From NCBI GenBank assembly GCA_902791475.1, contig CADAWC010000016.1, positions 1-64,000 of the forward strand: a DNA stretch of 64,000 bases. Direction: 5' to 3'. Made by a program: the position numbers and the translations under genes. The stretch is from Fibrobacter succinogenes. Its GTDB lineage: Bacteria > Fibrobacterota > Fibrobacteria > Fibrobacterales > Fibrobacteraceae. Under the pieces are notes generated by a model. The model worked only from the letters and a program-made list of their open reading frames with translations. It searched no databases and was not told the DNA's origin. Positions 8,864-17,454 of this stretch are shown here, one piece after another; position 1 is the stretch's first letter, and each line of letters opens with the position of its first letter.

Positions 8864-8892
8864 GGAGATGCCTGCTCGGTAGCAGGCATGAC
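8864..8892. repeat. REP-like hairpin
   Basis: GGAGATGCCTGC, loop TCGGTA and GCAGGCATGACA. It is nearly identical in arms to the copy 590 bases to the left and sits just beyond the stop codon of the next minus-strand gene. Confidence 0.7.
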
Positions 8893-8901
8893 AATTGCAA
8901 T

Positions 8902-9828
8902 TTATTCAGCGGCTTCGGGGATATCGCGCTTAGTATTGTAAAGTCTTTCGTACGAGACATGGCTCGTGAACGTGACGGTATCCTTTGTTTCGGGGTGGAT
9001 CATCGTGTGCGTTCCGACCTTGACTTCACGTTCCTGGCACGGGAGACCTGTTTCCGGTTCAATCATGACTTCGAACTCGGTGCGATATTCGCCCTTAAGT
9101 CCAGAGGTATAAGCCTTGAACTTGTCCGGCACAATCTTGCTACCCACGTGCTGTTCCCAAATGAAGTACGGGAAACTTTCAGTTTCTTGCAAGTAGACGA
9201 CGTAGTCCAGGCACTTGCGGTGGTCGCGATTCGTAAAGCCCCTCGTCACCACAGAATCCACTTTGATAAGAGCAAAGTTCAAACGGCCCTGCTGCTTGAG
9301 GAGTTCAGTCACATTGCCCTTGACCGGCACAACACCCTTGAGCAAGTGGTCCATTTCCCAGCGGTGCTTTTCCAAGCGCTTGAGGTGCGGCTTGAATTCA
9401 GGATTCAAGAGCTGATCGCGCCAACGACTCGGCATCGGGATATGAGCCAGCAACGTATCGTAGCCATCATCAATGCCGGTAAGGCTCGTCACATTGCGGT
9501 CTACAGCGGCAAGGTTCACTTCCTTGATGCGCCAGGCAAGTTCCGTCGGCATAAAATTCTTGAGGTATCCGCGAGACTTGTCAATAACATAGTTACGCTT
9601 GACAAACGTCGTATCGCCTTTTGAAGAGTAGTTCAAATCGGCATACGTCGCTGTAATCGTCCCCACCTTTTCTTCGCCCTTCAAGTCCAGCGTCGCATAA
9701 TAGCTTTCGGTGTACATTTCGAGCGTGACAGGAGCGTTTAATTTATAGTCAACAGATACTTCAGACTGCCCACATGCGGTAAGCATTGCAGCAACAAACA
9801 TTCCACTCAAGAATTTTATTTTATTCAT
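8902..9828 (-). CDS. Putative lipoprotein, second gene of a pair
   Basis: A lipoprotein of 308 residues with lipobox LTAC (Cys19 from the ATG at 9828, preferred over an ATG four codons upstream because MNKIKF is a normal signal start). The mature region begins GQSEVSVDYKL and has no motif I recognise. It follows its upstream neighbour by 12 bases, without a clear ribosome binding site, so translational coupling is likely. Both products are probably periplasmic-side lipoproteins acting together. Function unknown. Confidence 0.65.
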   Translation of the reverse strand: MNKIKFLSGMFVAAMLTACGQSEVSVDYKLNAPVTLEMYTESYYATLDLKGEEKVGTITATYADLNYSSKGDTTFVKRNYVIDKSRGYLKNFMPTELAWRIKEVNLAAVDRNVTSLTGIDDGYDTLLAHIPMPSRWRDQLLNPEFKPHLKRLEKHRWEMDHLLKGVVPVKGNVTELLKQQGRLNFALIKVDSVVTRGFTNRDHRKCLDYVVYLQETESFPYFIWEQHVGSKIVPDKFKAYTSGLKGEYRTEFEVMIEPETGLPCQEREVKVGTHTMIHPETKDTVTFTSHVSYERLYNTKRDIPEAAE

Positions 9829-9840
9829 TAAATTAACCAA

Positions 9841-10284
9841 CTATTGATTGACAATCGTTAACTGTTTTGAAGCAATCAAGCCTCTTTCAGAAGAAATTTC
9901 AAGAACAACCGTTCCAGGGGCTTTAAGTTTTGTCATTTCGCGGGCCGTTGCATAACCGCCTCGACGCGAACGCGCTTCAAGAGTAAACGCTTCCATTTTA
10001 TTGGAAACATGGAAATCACGTTCCCAAAGCTGAGCACCCTTGTTGGCAAGAGTCCCTTCATAGAACGCAAATTTCAGCGTGTTAAAATCAAAACCCGTTC
10101 CATAACGCAACTGGATGATGAGTTCATCAGCCATTCTGAATACGCTACCCGTATCGGCAACATAACCCACAGCCGGATTCCATTCACGACCACAGGCGAT
10201 AATGGGTTCGGATTTTGAGCAACCTGCAAAAAGCCCACCCAAGGCTAAAGTTGCAAGCATAAAGACTTTCTGTTTTTTGTTCAT
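9841..10284 (-). CDS. Small putative lipoprotein, first gene of a pair
   Basis: A 147-residue lipoprotein with signal peptide MNKKQKVFML and lipobox FAGC (Cys22). The mature part contains a beta-rich domain (ELIIQLRYGTGFDFNTLKF, then GTVVLEISSERGLIASKQL) that could be an immunoglobulin-like or C2-like sandwich; this is only suggested by pattern. An AGAGAGGG ribosome binding site precedes the start. It heads a two-gene transcription unit with the larger lipoprotein that follows. Confidence 0.65.
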   Translation of the reverse strand: MNKKQKVFMLATLALGGLFAGCSKSEPIIACGREWNPAVGYVADTGSVFRMADELIIQLRYGTGFDFNTLKFAFYEGTLANKGAQLWERDFHVSNKMEAFTLEARSRRGGYATAREMTKLKAPGTVVLEISSERGLIASKQLTIVNQ

Positions 10285-10334
10285 TGTATCCCTCTCTTTT
10301 TTTGCCCAACAGCACTTTCTAAAATAGTAAAAAA

Positions 10335-11804
10335 CTATCTGTCAAGTACAAACATCATCTCAAGATGGGGCGTTTGAGGGTAAAAAGCGAAGCCTTCGGC
10401 GTGAGAAAGGGTAAATCCGGCCTCGGAGAACTTGGCAAAGTCACGTGCAAGCGTCACCGGGTCGCAAGAAACGTAAATCAGGCGGTTGACAGAGCTTTTC
10501 ACGATGGCGGTCAACGCTTCTTTGGGGAGGCCTGTTCGCGGAGGGTCAACAATGAGGGTGGCGGGGACATCGACGACGTTTTCGACGAGCCAATCTTCGG
10601 CAGGGGCCGAGACGTTTTCGATTTCTGGGGTGCGAGAAGCCACGCAATCTCGAGATGTCGCGGAATCTTCGGGGAACGCCGCTGGGACAGACAAATTAAC
10701 TTTTGCATGTCTAAGGCAACCTTCTTCGCGTTCGACAGTCGTAATCTTCTTAAACTTGTCCTGCAAAATACAGGCAAAGAAACCAACGCCACTGAACAAG
10801 TCTATCAACCAAGCGTCAGAAGAGCGCCCACTTGCCAAGCCTTCATCCACAGCCTTACGGACAGATTCGACAAGTTCTGGCAAAAGCCCCAAATTGCTCT
10901 GGAAAAATACGGACGCATCCGCTTCAATTTTGCGGCCTGCAATTTCGACATGGCTCACGGCATGGGCATCGAATTCGGACTTGTGCATTCCTGGGTAATA
11001 GAATGAGATTTCGCCCGCACCGTTATCGAAGATGTTTACATCGATATCGCGAGAAAACCTGCGAGAGTCATCGGAATTGCGTTTGGAATCGCCCGCGAGA
11101 AGCGTCGCAGCAGGTCCGCGTAAAAATTCATTCAAGCCGTCCGTGAGCACGGGGCATTTTTCAAACGGGACGATGTTATTGCTTTCTTCGCCACGGAAAC
11201 CGAAGCATGCGCGGTTAGTAGAACCTTCGAAAGTCGCCGAGACTGCGTTGCGATTTTCTGAAACTGCGCCGCGATTAGAACCGCCGCGGAACACGACACG
11301 AGCGCGGTTTCTGTAGCCCCACGCGTTCCCGGTATGAATCACAAAATCTTCGGGCAGTTCCGCATGCGCCAAGCGCCTAAAGTTTTCGCGCTCAACTTTT
11401 TCAAGATATTCAGCTTGCTTTTCGGAAGCGAGATGCTGCAAGCTGCAACCACCGCACTTGCCGTACAACGGGCAAAGCGGTTTTACGCGATCGAGGCTTG
11501 CTTCCAAAACTTCAACAACGCGGCCCTTGGTAAAGTCCTTTTTCTGGAATGTGAGGCGCACTTTGCAGAGTTCACCCGGGAGCGCACCCGCCACAAAGCA
11601 CACGCGACCATCTTCCAAGCGCGCCATGCCCTCACCCCCCTGCACCATTTTTTCGATGCGGAGCGTCAAGCATTCACCACCTTGCTGACGGCCAAGTTCG
11701 CGACGACCACCATTTTCACGATGATCATTGTTGCGGTTCGGACGAGAATTACCTCGATTAAAGCGGTCTTGTTTCGAGCGATTGTTTCTGCGGAATTCTA
11801 CCAT
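10335..11804 (-). CDS. RumA/RlmD-like RNA (uracil-5-)-methyltransferase
   Basis: A SAM-dependent m5U RNA methyltransferase of the TrmA/RumA family, most likely modifying 23S rRNA. An Arg/Asn-rich 40-residue extension is followed by a TRAM domain (about 45-100), the [4Fe-4S] cluster cysteines in CPLYGKCGGC (Cys111, 117, 120, fourth probably in EKCPVL), the SAM site DLFSGVGFF, the motif DPPRTGLP, and catalytic Cys447 in IYVSCDP. At 489 residues it is a normal length for the family with the extension added. The start is supported by TATTTTTG ending 5 bases before the ATG, implying an almost leaderless message. Which uridine it methylates cannot be read. Confidence 0.88.
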   Translation of the reverse strand: MVEFRRNNRSKQDRFNRGNSRPNRNNDHRENGGRRELGRQQGGECLTLRIEKMVQGGEGMARLEDGRVCFVAGALPGELCKVRLTFQKKDFTKGRVVEVLEASLDRVKPLCPLYGKCGGCSLQHLASEKQAEYLEKVERENFRRLAHAELPEDFVIHTGNAWGYRNRARVVFRGGSNRGAVSENRNAVSATFEGSTNRACFGFRGEESNNIVPFEKCPVLTDGLNEFLRGPAATLLAGDSKRNSDDSRRFSRDIDVNIFDNGAGEISFYYPGMHKSEFDAHAVSHVEIAGRKIEADASVFFQSNLGLLPELVESVRKAVDEGLASGRSSDAWLIDLFSGVGFFACILQDKFKKITTVEREEGCLRHAKVNLSVPAAFPEDSATSRDCVASRTPEIENVSAPAEDWLVENVVDVPATLIVDPPRTGLPKEALTAIVKSSVNRLIYVSCDPVTLARDFAKFSEAGFTLSHAEGFAFYPQTPHLEMMFVLDR

Positions 11805-11809
11805 AATTG

Positions 11810-11817
11810 CAAAAATA
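11810..11817 (-). promoter_or_regulatory. TATTTTTG promoter-like element
   Basis: On the minus strand, AAATTCTATTTTTGC lies immediately before the methyltransferase ATG. It matches the extended consensus AAATTTCTATNTTTG seen before several genes here and supports the annotated start. Confidence 0.55.
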
Positions 11818-11843
11818 GAATTTTTACGAGGCTCTCACGAGAG

Positions 11844-11872
11844 GGAGATGCCCAATCAAGTTGGGCATGACA
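11844..11872. repeat. REP-like hairpin
   Basis: GGAGATGCCCAA, loop TCAAG and TTGGGCATGACA form an inverted repeat of the dispersed family, in the divergent spacer between the methyltransferase gene and mlaE. Confidence 0.7.
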
Positions 11873-11970
11873 AGGCTATAACATGTAAACAACATTACCG
11901 TATTTATGCATTTCATCACGTATATCTAATAGTCTGTCATTATTACCATATTCAAATTGCATTTTTTTTC

Positions 11971-11978
11971 TAAATTGT
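11971..11978 (+). promoter_or_regulatory. TAAATTGT promoter-like element of the mla operon
   Basis: TTTTCTAAATTGTCGCCC lies directly before the mlaE ATG. It is nearly identical to the TTTTCTAAATTTGCCCC before the DedA-family gene at 22688, suggesting a shared promoter type and leaderless transcription. Confidence 0.45.
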
Positions 11979-11984
11979 CGCCCA

Positions 11985-13049
11985 ATGGAAACGACATCGA
12001 TAGTTTTACCTAGCGCTCTCACTGCCGCGAACAGCAAAAAGCTGCTTTCGAGTTGCAGGAGCGCCCTCACCAAAGGGGAGCTTCATCTGGACGGATCAAG
12101 CCTTGCCTCGATGGACTATAGCGCCGATGCCTTTTTTGCACTTTTAGCGGAACTTTCCGAAAAGACGGGCAACAAGCTCGTTCTTGAGCATTTTTCGCCC
12201 GAAATCAAGCAGCATTTGCAGAACCTCCGCAAGATGGTTCCGCCCGAGAAACCGCAGCGCGAGACCAACAACATCCTCGAAATGATGGGGGGAGCCGGTT
12301 TTTCGCTGCTCAAAGAAGTCTTCGAAGTCCTCGTGCTTCTCTTTACGGCAATTTACTGGACCATCGTCGGACCGTTCGACAAGGGTAAAATCCACTTTGG
12401 CGGTATCACCAAGCAGATGTTCAAGTCGGGCAGTGAAGCCATGGGCATTTGCTTCTTGTTCGTGGGACTTATCTGCCTTACGATGGCTCTCCAGAGTTCG
12501 GTGATGCTGAATGCGGTCGGAGGCGGCTCCTACCTCGCTTCGGGGCTTGGCTTCCTTATTTTTGCAGAAATTGGCCCGCTCCTCACGACAATTATTTTGG
12601 CAGGGCGTTCCGGCAGCGCCATGGCGGCAGAAATTGCAAACATGAGCGTCTGCGAAGAAGTCAAGGCTTTGAAGTCCATGGCTATCCCGCCGGTGCAGTA
12701 CCTCGTGGTCCCGCGCTTTATAGCCTTGAGCATCACGACACCGATCCTCTCGTTTAGCGCATCCATCGTCGGTAGTTTCGCCGGGTTCCTCATTGCGTAT
12801 TTCTTCTGCGATATTTCTTTCTCGAACTACATGATGGGGCTTCGCGACGGCATCGACCCGATGACGTTCCTCAAGAGCACTATCAAGGCGCTTGTATTTG
12901 GCTGGATTGTAACGCTTATCGCCTGCAACAAGGGCCTCAACGCCCACGGCGGTGCAGAAGCGGTCGGTAAGGCGACCACGTCCAGCGTCGTTGCAGCTAT
13001 TTGCACGATCGTGATTTCGGATACCCTTTTCGCCTTCATTTTCTACTAG
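11985..13049 (+). CDS. mlaE: MlaE-family phospholipid ABC transporter permease with N-terminal STAS domain
   Basis: The permease of an Mla-type ABC transporter that moves phospholipids between inner and outer membranes. Residues 1-85 form a STAS-like domain, fused here rather than supplied by a separate MlaB. Residues 100-354 are the MlaE domain with about five to six membrane segments and the family region FAEIGPLLTTIILAGRSGSAM. The next gene starts 8 bases after the stop codon, so it leads a four-gene operon with mlaF, mlaD and an auxiliary lipoprotein. Confidence 0.92.
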   Translation: METTSIVLPSALTAANSKKLLSSCRSALTKGELHLDGSSLASMDYSADAFFALLAELSEKTGNKLVLEHFSPEIKQHLQNLRKMVPPEKPQRETNNILEMMGGAGFSLLKEVFEVLVLLFTAIYWTIVGPFDKGKIHFGGITKQMFKSGSEAMGICFLFVGLICLTMALQSSVMLNAVGGGSYLASGLGFLIFAEIGPLLTTIILAGRSGSAMAAEIANMSVCEEVKALKSMAIPPVQYLVVPRFIALSITTPILSFSASIVGSFAGFLIAYFFCDISFSNYMMGLRDGIDPMTFLKSTIKALVFGWIVTLIACNKGLNAHGGAEAVGKATTSSVVAAICTIVISDTLFAFIFY

Positions 13050-13057
13050 AGGTCAAT

Positions 13058-13840
13058 ATGGACGAAATTCTAAAAGTTGACCATTTGAAAGCGAGCTACG
13101 GTAACGAGACTATCCTCAAGGATATTTCGTTCGGCGTCAAGAAGGGCGAAATCCGCATGGTGCTCGGCAGTTCCGGTTGCGGTAAGTCGACGCTTTTAAA
13201 CAACGTGCTCAAGTTCATCAAGTCCGATGCGGGTACGATTACGTACTTCGGAAAGTCGTTCGGCCCGCAAGAAGGTCTCGACAGCGAAACGCGGATGCGA
13301 ACCGGAGTGCTCTTCCAGAGTGGAGCTCTGCTTGCGGACTTGACCGTCGCCGAAAATGCGATGCTCCCGCTCAAGCGTAGCATGCCCTACATGCCCAAGA
13401 GCCAGATGGAAGCGATTGTCGCAGACCGCCTCGAGAAGGTGCACCTGCTCCACGCGTTCCACAAGTTCCCCGGTGAAATTTCTGGCGGTATGAAAAAGCG
13501 TGCGGCACTTGCCCGCGCGATTGCGCTCAAGCCGGAACTTCTGTTCTGTGATGAACCGTCCACAGGCCTTGATCCGGTGACCGCCCGTTCGCTCGACGAA
13601 CTGCTCCTCGAACTGCGCGACACGCTCGGCGTTTCGATGGTGATTGTGAGCCACGAACTCGAGAGCATCAAGATTGTCTGCGACCGCTTTGTGTACCTCA
13701 AGGACGGCTACGTCCTGAAAGATGCGACTTTGAAAGAAGGCATGGAATCCGACGATCCCATCCTCAGGCATTTTTTCAATAGGCTGTGCCCCAAGGAATA
13801 CAATGCCGAAGACTTTTACCACTTTGATTTTATTGATTGA
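13058..13840 (+). CDS. mlaF: Mla-type ABC transporter ATP-binding protein
   Basis: The ATPase of the Mla transporter, at the cytoplasmic face. Walker A is GSSGCGKST (37-45), the signature is ISGGMKKR, typical of MlaF rather than LSGGQ, and Walker B is LLFCDEPSTGLDP followed by the H-loop VSHEL. The ATG after AGAGGTCAAT is chosen; an earlier in-frame ATG lies inside mlaE. Its place between mlaE and mlaD supports the role. Confidence 0.92.
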   Translation: MDEILKVDHLKASYGNETILKDISFGVKKGEIRMVLGSSGCGKSTLLNNVLKFIKSDAGTITYFGKSFGPQEGLDSETRMRTGVLFQSGALLADLTVAENAMLPLKRSMPYMPKSQMEAIVADRLEKVHLLHAFHKFPGEISGGMKKRAALARAIALKPELLFCDEPSTGLDPVTARSLDELLLELRDTLGVSMVIVSHELESIKIVCDRFVYLKDGYVLKDATLKEGMESDDPILRHFFNRLCPKEYNAEDFYHFDFID

Positions 13841-13852
13841 GTTGGAGAAATA

Positions 13853-14776
13853 ATGGAAACCACCCGATCCGAAAGAATAAAACTTGGCGCATTTATGCTC
13901 TTTTGCGGAGTGCTTATTTGCGTGTTCCTGGGTTACGTGCTCAAGCGCTATTTAAGCGAGCAATTTGACAACTACTACACCATTTTCGACCAAGACGTAA
14001 ACGGGCTCTTTGTCGATGCCAAGGTGAAGTTGAACGGAATCTCCGTCGGTAGCGTCACAAGCATCACAATCAACGAACAGGACTTGAACCAGGTCGTCGT
14101 TGCGTTCAAGGTAACGCAAGGAACACCAATCAAGATTGGCACTCGTGCAGGACTTACCGCAGGCATGAACCTCACCGGCGAAAAGCAGGTGATCCTCTCC
14201 GGTGGAGCTTTCAGCGAACCGAACGTCCCCGAAGGCGGCCTCGTCCCAGCAGCAGCTTCGATGTTCGACCAGATTACAGGCCAGATGGGCGACCTCTTTG
14301 GCAAAGTCAATCCGATTGTTGACGGGCTGGTCCGTGTGCTGAATCCGGATAACGCAGAAAGCATTTCTCGCACACTCCAGAATCTCGAAAAGACAACCGC
14401 AAACTTGAGCTACGTGACATCAAACCTCGGAAAGCCGCTCAGCAATATGAGCAAGTCCGCCGCTTCGCTGCAGAAGATTCTTGCAGAAATCGAAGAAGCA
14501 AAGCTCGCCGCCAAGACAGAACAGAATCTCACAGTGCTCAAGGAAAAGCTCGAAGCAATAGACACCAAGGGCTTGAACGAGAACCTGATGCAGACCGCCG
14601 AATCGATGAACAAGCTCGCCCAGCGCGTGGACGCCATCGTTTACAAGAACGAAGACCAGGTCGGGAACGCCATGGATGAACTCAACACGATTCTTGAAAA
14701 CCTCGAAGAATTTTCACAGAAAATCAAGAACAACCCGTCTGTACTTATCCGTTCCGAAGGCAAGAACGGTCGCTAA
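13853..14776 (+). CDS. mlaD: MlaD-like MCE-domain substrate-binding protein
   Basis: A membrane-anchored MCE protein. A single membrane segment (about residues 11-31) is followed by the MCE domain (about 37-115, with VNGLFVDAKVKLNGISVG) and a long helical region of about 170 residues. MCE proteins form hexameric rings that bind lipid in the periplasm; the long helix suggests a tube or needle-like extension rather than the short E. coli MlaD. It lies 12 bases after mlaF with a GGAGA ribosome binding site. Confidence 0.9.
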   Translation: METTRSERIKLGAFMLFCGVLICVFLGYVLKRYLSEQFDNYYTIFDQDVNGLFVDAKVKLNGISVGSVTSITINEQDLNQVVVAFKVTQGTPIKIGTRAGLTAGMNLTGEKQVILSGGAFSEPNVPEGGLVPAAASMFDQITGQMGDLFGKVNPIVDGLVRVLNPDNAESISRTLQNLEKTTANLSYVTSNLGKPLSNMSKSAASLQKILAEIEEAKLAAKTEQNLTVLKEKLEAIDTKGLNENLMQTAESMNKLAQRVDAIVYKNEDQVGNAMDELNTILENLEEFSQKIKNNPSVLIRSEGKNGR

Positions 14777-14791
14777 AAAGGAGAATCCAAG

Positions 14792-15388
14792 ATGTTTAAA
14801 GCAAATCGTTTGTTAGCAGTCGCTGCACTCCTTTCCGTTTTCACACTCACGGGTTGCCTCGGCGGTTCGACCGAACCTTCCCGCTATTACACCGTTTCGG
14901 CAGAATCCATCTCCGTCGCAGGCGTTACTAGCGATACCCGCGTACACGTCAAGAAATTTACGATTGACCCGGCCTACCAGCGCACGAACATTGTCTATCG
15001 CGAATCTCCGTACGACTTCATGTTCTACGATCTGGACCTCTGGGCAACGCGACCGGAACAGATGCTCACGCAGGTCGCAGGCGAATACCTGGTCAAGAGC
15101 AACATGTTCAAGTCTGTGGACTTAAAGCCGATGGGCAAGCCGGACTTTGAACTCTTGGGCAATGTTGATGCCATTGAAGAAATCGACGAAGGCAGCTCAC
15201 AAGAAGCCCACCTCGCCGTGCAGCTCACGTTCCGCAAGGTCGGTGAAGATGCGCCGCTGTGGGAAAAGCGCTACGACGAACGCCAGAGCATGAACAAGCG
15301 CGACGCCCATTCTGCGGCAGAAGCGCTCTCGAAGCTCTACGCCAAGTACATGCAAGACGCACTTGAGAACATCTCAAGAGTGAAGTAG
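14792..15388 (+). CDS. ABC-type transport auxiliary lipoprotein (PqiC/YmbA-like)
   Basis: A 198-residue lipoprotein with lipobox LTGC (Cys22). After SRYYTVSAE the sequence follows the ABC-transport auxiliary lipoprotein family: IVYRESPYDFMFYDLDLWA and then a segment LTQVAGEYLVKSNMF. In PqiC-like systems such proteins sit at the outer membrane and receive lipid from the MCE protein. It is the last gene of the mla operon, preceded by AAAAGGAG and followed by a strong terminator. Confidence 0.8.
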   Translation: MFKANRLLAVAALLSVFTLTGCLGGSTEPSRYYTVSAESISVAGVTSDTRVHVKKFTIDPAYQRTNIVYRESPYDFMFYDLDLWATRPEQMLTQVAGEYLVKSNMFKSVDLKPMGKPDFELLGNVDAIEEIDEGSSQEAHLAVQLTFRKVGEDAPLWEKRYDERQSMNKRDAHSAAEALSKLYAKYMQDALENISRVK

Positions 15389-15394
15389 GTATGA

Positions 15395-15421
15395 GCGCGG
15401 GCTTTGAGCCCGCTTTTTTTT
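15395..15421 (+). terminator. Terminator of the mla operon
   Basis: GCGGGCT/AGCCCGC with a TTG loop is followed by eight T residues, just after the stop codon of the last mla gene. Confidence 0.9.
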
Positions 15422-15430
15422 GCAATTTTA

Positions 15431-15645
15431 TACTACTAAATTTCAATTTTTATGTCTTTAGTAGCACAATTTTTACTTTATCTACATCAAATTTGTTAAA
15501 ATTTCAAGATCTTATGCTACTAAACAAGTCATTTACTGCTTTTTGTAGCATATCACACCTCGGCAAAACCGAATTTTCGCTCAAATCAGATTAGTTTATT
15601 TAAAAATCATGCTATAAAAAGCAACAATTCTGAATTTTAGTAGCA
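15431..15645. repeat. Cluster of TTTAGTAGCA motifs in both orientations
   Basis: The decamer TTTAGTAGCA occurs exactly at 15457 and 15636 and inverted at 15515, with weaker copies at 15431 (TACTACTAAA), 15541 (TTTTGTAGCA) and 15610 (TGCTATAAAA). The 270-bp AT-rich spacer otherwise holds no gene. It lies between two gene 3' ends (mla terminator and the minus-strand ATPase gene), so a simple promoter-operator role is not obvious. Confidence 0.6.
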
Positions 15646-15692
15646 CATTTTTGCAAAAATAACCTAGTACACTTCCATTTTAGCACAACAGA

Positions 15693-16517
15693 TTATTCTC
15701 GTCTAATAGTCGGGACGCTTGCTAGCAGTTTTTTCGTGTAGTCGTTTTGCGGATTCGTGAGGACAATATCGGCGGGGCCGTGCTCTACGGCATGCCCAAA
15801 GTACATTACCAAGACCTCATCGCTTAACGCGCGAACCACTTGCATATCGTGGCTGATAAAGAGGATGCTGAGCCCGAGTTCATTGCGCAAATCGTCGAGC
15901 AAATGCAAAATCTGCGCCTGCACGGATACGTCCAAAGCGCTCGTCACTTCGTCACAGAGCAGCACCTTCGGGCGCACCATCAAGCTACGGGCTATGCAAA
16001 GGCGCTGGCGCTGACCGCCCGAAAATTCATGCGGGAACTTGTCCATTGCCCCTGCCGGGAGCGATACGCGTTCCAAAAGTTCTACCGCACGGGCGCAAGC
16101 CTCGTCATACGGAACGCCGCGGGCAATCACAGGCGCTGTCAAGATTTCCGTCACCGTCTGGCGCGGGTTCAAGCTGCTGAACGGATCCTGGAAAATCATC
16201 TGCACCAGGTCCGATACGCGCACAGCATCTTTCCCGGTGCCGGCCTTGCCGCCGTTCACCGGCAGTCCAAACAAATTAACTTTACCGCTAGAAATCGGCA
16301 CAAGCCCGACTAAAGACTTCACGAGAGTCGACTTTCCGCATCCAGACTCCCCCACAATCGAAAGAATCTTGCCCTGCGGGAGCGTGAACGAAACGTTATC
16401 TACGGCTGTGAAATAATCCTTGACTTTGCTAAAAACGCCCCCGCGAATCGGGAACTTGACCGTCAGCCCGTTTACCTCGATGGCAGGTACCGTTTTATCA
16501 AAATTTTCGGTATTCAT
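15693..16517 (-). CDS. Oligopeptide/dipeptide-type ABC transporter ATP-binding protein (OppF/DppF-like)
   Basis: An ATPase of the peptide/nickel ABC transporter family. It has Walker A GESGCGKST, the family stretch FQDPFSSLNPRQTV, signature FSGGQRQR, Walker B VLLCDEVTSALDV and H-loop ISHDM. The C-terminus has the short OppF tail (HAVEHGPADIVLTNPQNDYTKKLL). The ATG at 16517 overlaps the xseB stop codon as TGATG, so the two are translationally coupled. No permease, binding protein or second ATPase gene is adjacent, so its partners must lie elsewhere. It could also be a dedicated exporter subunit. Confidence 0.85.
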   Translation of the reverse strand: MNTENFDKTVPAIEVNGLTVKFPIRGGVFSKVKDYFTAVDNVSFTLPQGKILSIVGESGCGKSTLVKSLVGLVPISSGKVNLFGLPVNGGKAGTGKDAVRVSDLVQMIFQDPFSSLNPRQTVTEILTAPVIARGVPYDEACARAVELLERVSLPAGAMDKFPHEFSGGQRQRLCIARSLMVRPKVLLCDEVTSALDVSVQAQILHLLDDLRNELGLSILFISHDMQVVRALSDEVLVMYFGHAVEHGPADIVLTNPQNDYTKKLLASVPTIRRE

Positions 16518-16717
16518 CAACCATCCAATTCAGCAAGGGCGTCCTGAACGTTCTTTTCAGTCGCAATCAAAATCTGGCGGCACTTGCGCAAAAGTTGCGT
16601 AGCCTCTTGAACCTCTACAGCAAGTTCATCAATTTCCATCTCGGAATTGTCGATTTTCGAGAGAATTTCCTCTAAACGCGCCATTGCGTTTTTATATTCA
16701 AAATTTTGCGCACTCAT
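16517..16717 (-). CDS. xseB: Exodeoxyribonuclease VII small subunit
   Basis: A 66-residue helical protein with the XseB pattern: FEYKNAMARLEEILSKID, then a second helix ending in KNVQDALAELDG. XseB binds XseA to form the single-strand-specific exonuclease VII. No xseA is in the window. I chose the ATG at 16717; a GTG two codons upstream is possible. TATATTCG ends 5 bases before this ATG, pointing to a leaderless message. Confidence 0.88.
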   Translation of the reverse strand: MSAQNFEYKNAMARLEEILSKIDNSEMEIDELAVEVQEATQLLRKCRQILIATEKNVQDALAELDG

Positions 16718-16722
16718 GTCCA

Positions 16723-16730
16723 CGAATATA
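16723..16730 (-). promoter_or_regulatory. TATATTCG promoter-like element of xseB
   Basis: CTATATTCG on the minus strand lies immediately upstream of the xseB ATG. The same CTATATTCG precedes tex at 34074-34081. It is a variant of the TANNTTTG element. Confidence 0.4.
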
Positions 16731-16746
16731 GTTAGATTTAAACCAA

Positions 16747-17454
16747 ATGAATTTGTTCAATCGTTCCATTTTACCCATTTTTGTTGTAGCCACCCTTTTC
16801 GGCGTATTTTTGACCGGATGCCTTGACGCCCCCGACTACCCGCATGCCTTGCAGCCGGTAGAATCGATCAGCATCATGGTCCAGCAAAAAACTGATTCTT
16901 ACTCAACCCAACTTAAGGTTAATCCGTCCGATTCGGCCACAATCAAAGCTAGCGTTACCCCACAAAAATTTCAAGACGATATCTCATTCGCATGGTTCTA
17001 TTCCAACGATGGGAAAGACAGCCTGTTAAGTCGTGATCCGGTTTATTCCTTTTTCCCGAGCAAAATCGAGGAATCTATTCCAAACAAGCTCATCGCAACC
17101 GACAACGACGGCAATCAACAAATTTACGACTTCAACATCGTCATCAACACACCGCCTGTACTTTCTGATTCTACAATTCCATCCGCTGGCGACACTCTTT
17201 ACGGTTCCGAGACATCGGCATTCCTGTTTGAATGGTACAGCATCGACAGAGACTTTGCCTCCGGAGATACGCTATTTCACATCCTAGAAATCGACAGCGT
17301 GCCATACGATGTCGGAACGCTCTTGCAGGTCAAGCAATCAGGCTTTAAAGCAGGCGAGCACAATTTCCGCATTATCGTCCGAGACCTCTACGGGGATGCC
17401 GATACGCTTGACTACAAGAAATTTTATGTCGTCGATACGCTGGAGGTCCAATGA
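16747..17454 (+). CDS. Lipoprotein, paralogue 1 of a three-lipoprotein operon
   Basis: A 235-residue lipoprotein with lipobox LTGC (Cys25). The mature part has an Ig/PKD-like segment (SFAWFYSNDGK, later NKLIATDNDGNQQIYDF) followed by a proline-led fibronectin-like segment (INTPPVLSDSTIP, FLFEWYSIDRDF) and a segment HNFRIIVRDLYGDADTLDY. This layout is shared with the two following lipoproteins, so the three arose by duplication. It overlaps the next gene by ATGA. It probably forms part of a surface or periplasmic complex; function unknown. Confidence 0.7.
   Translation: MNLFNRSILPIFVVATLFGVFLTGCLDAPDYPHALQPVESISIMVQQKTDSYSTQLKVNPSDSATIKASVTPQKFQDDISFAWFYSNDGKDSLLSRDPVYSFFPSKIEESIPNKLIATDNDGNQQIYDFNIVINTPPVLSDSTIPSAGDTLYGSETSAFLFEWYSIDRDFASGDTLFHILEIDSVPYDVGTLLQVKQSGFKAGEHNFRIIVRDLYGDADTLDYKKFYVVDTLEVQ

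Noticed and set aside
15391..15594. 67-codon plus-strand frame after the mla operon
   Set aside because: It begins inside the terminator and runs through AT-rich repeated motifs; the product is simple Phe/Leu/Ser sequence.
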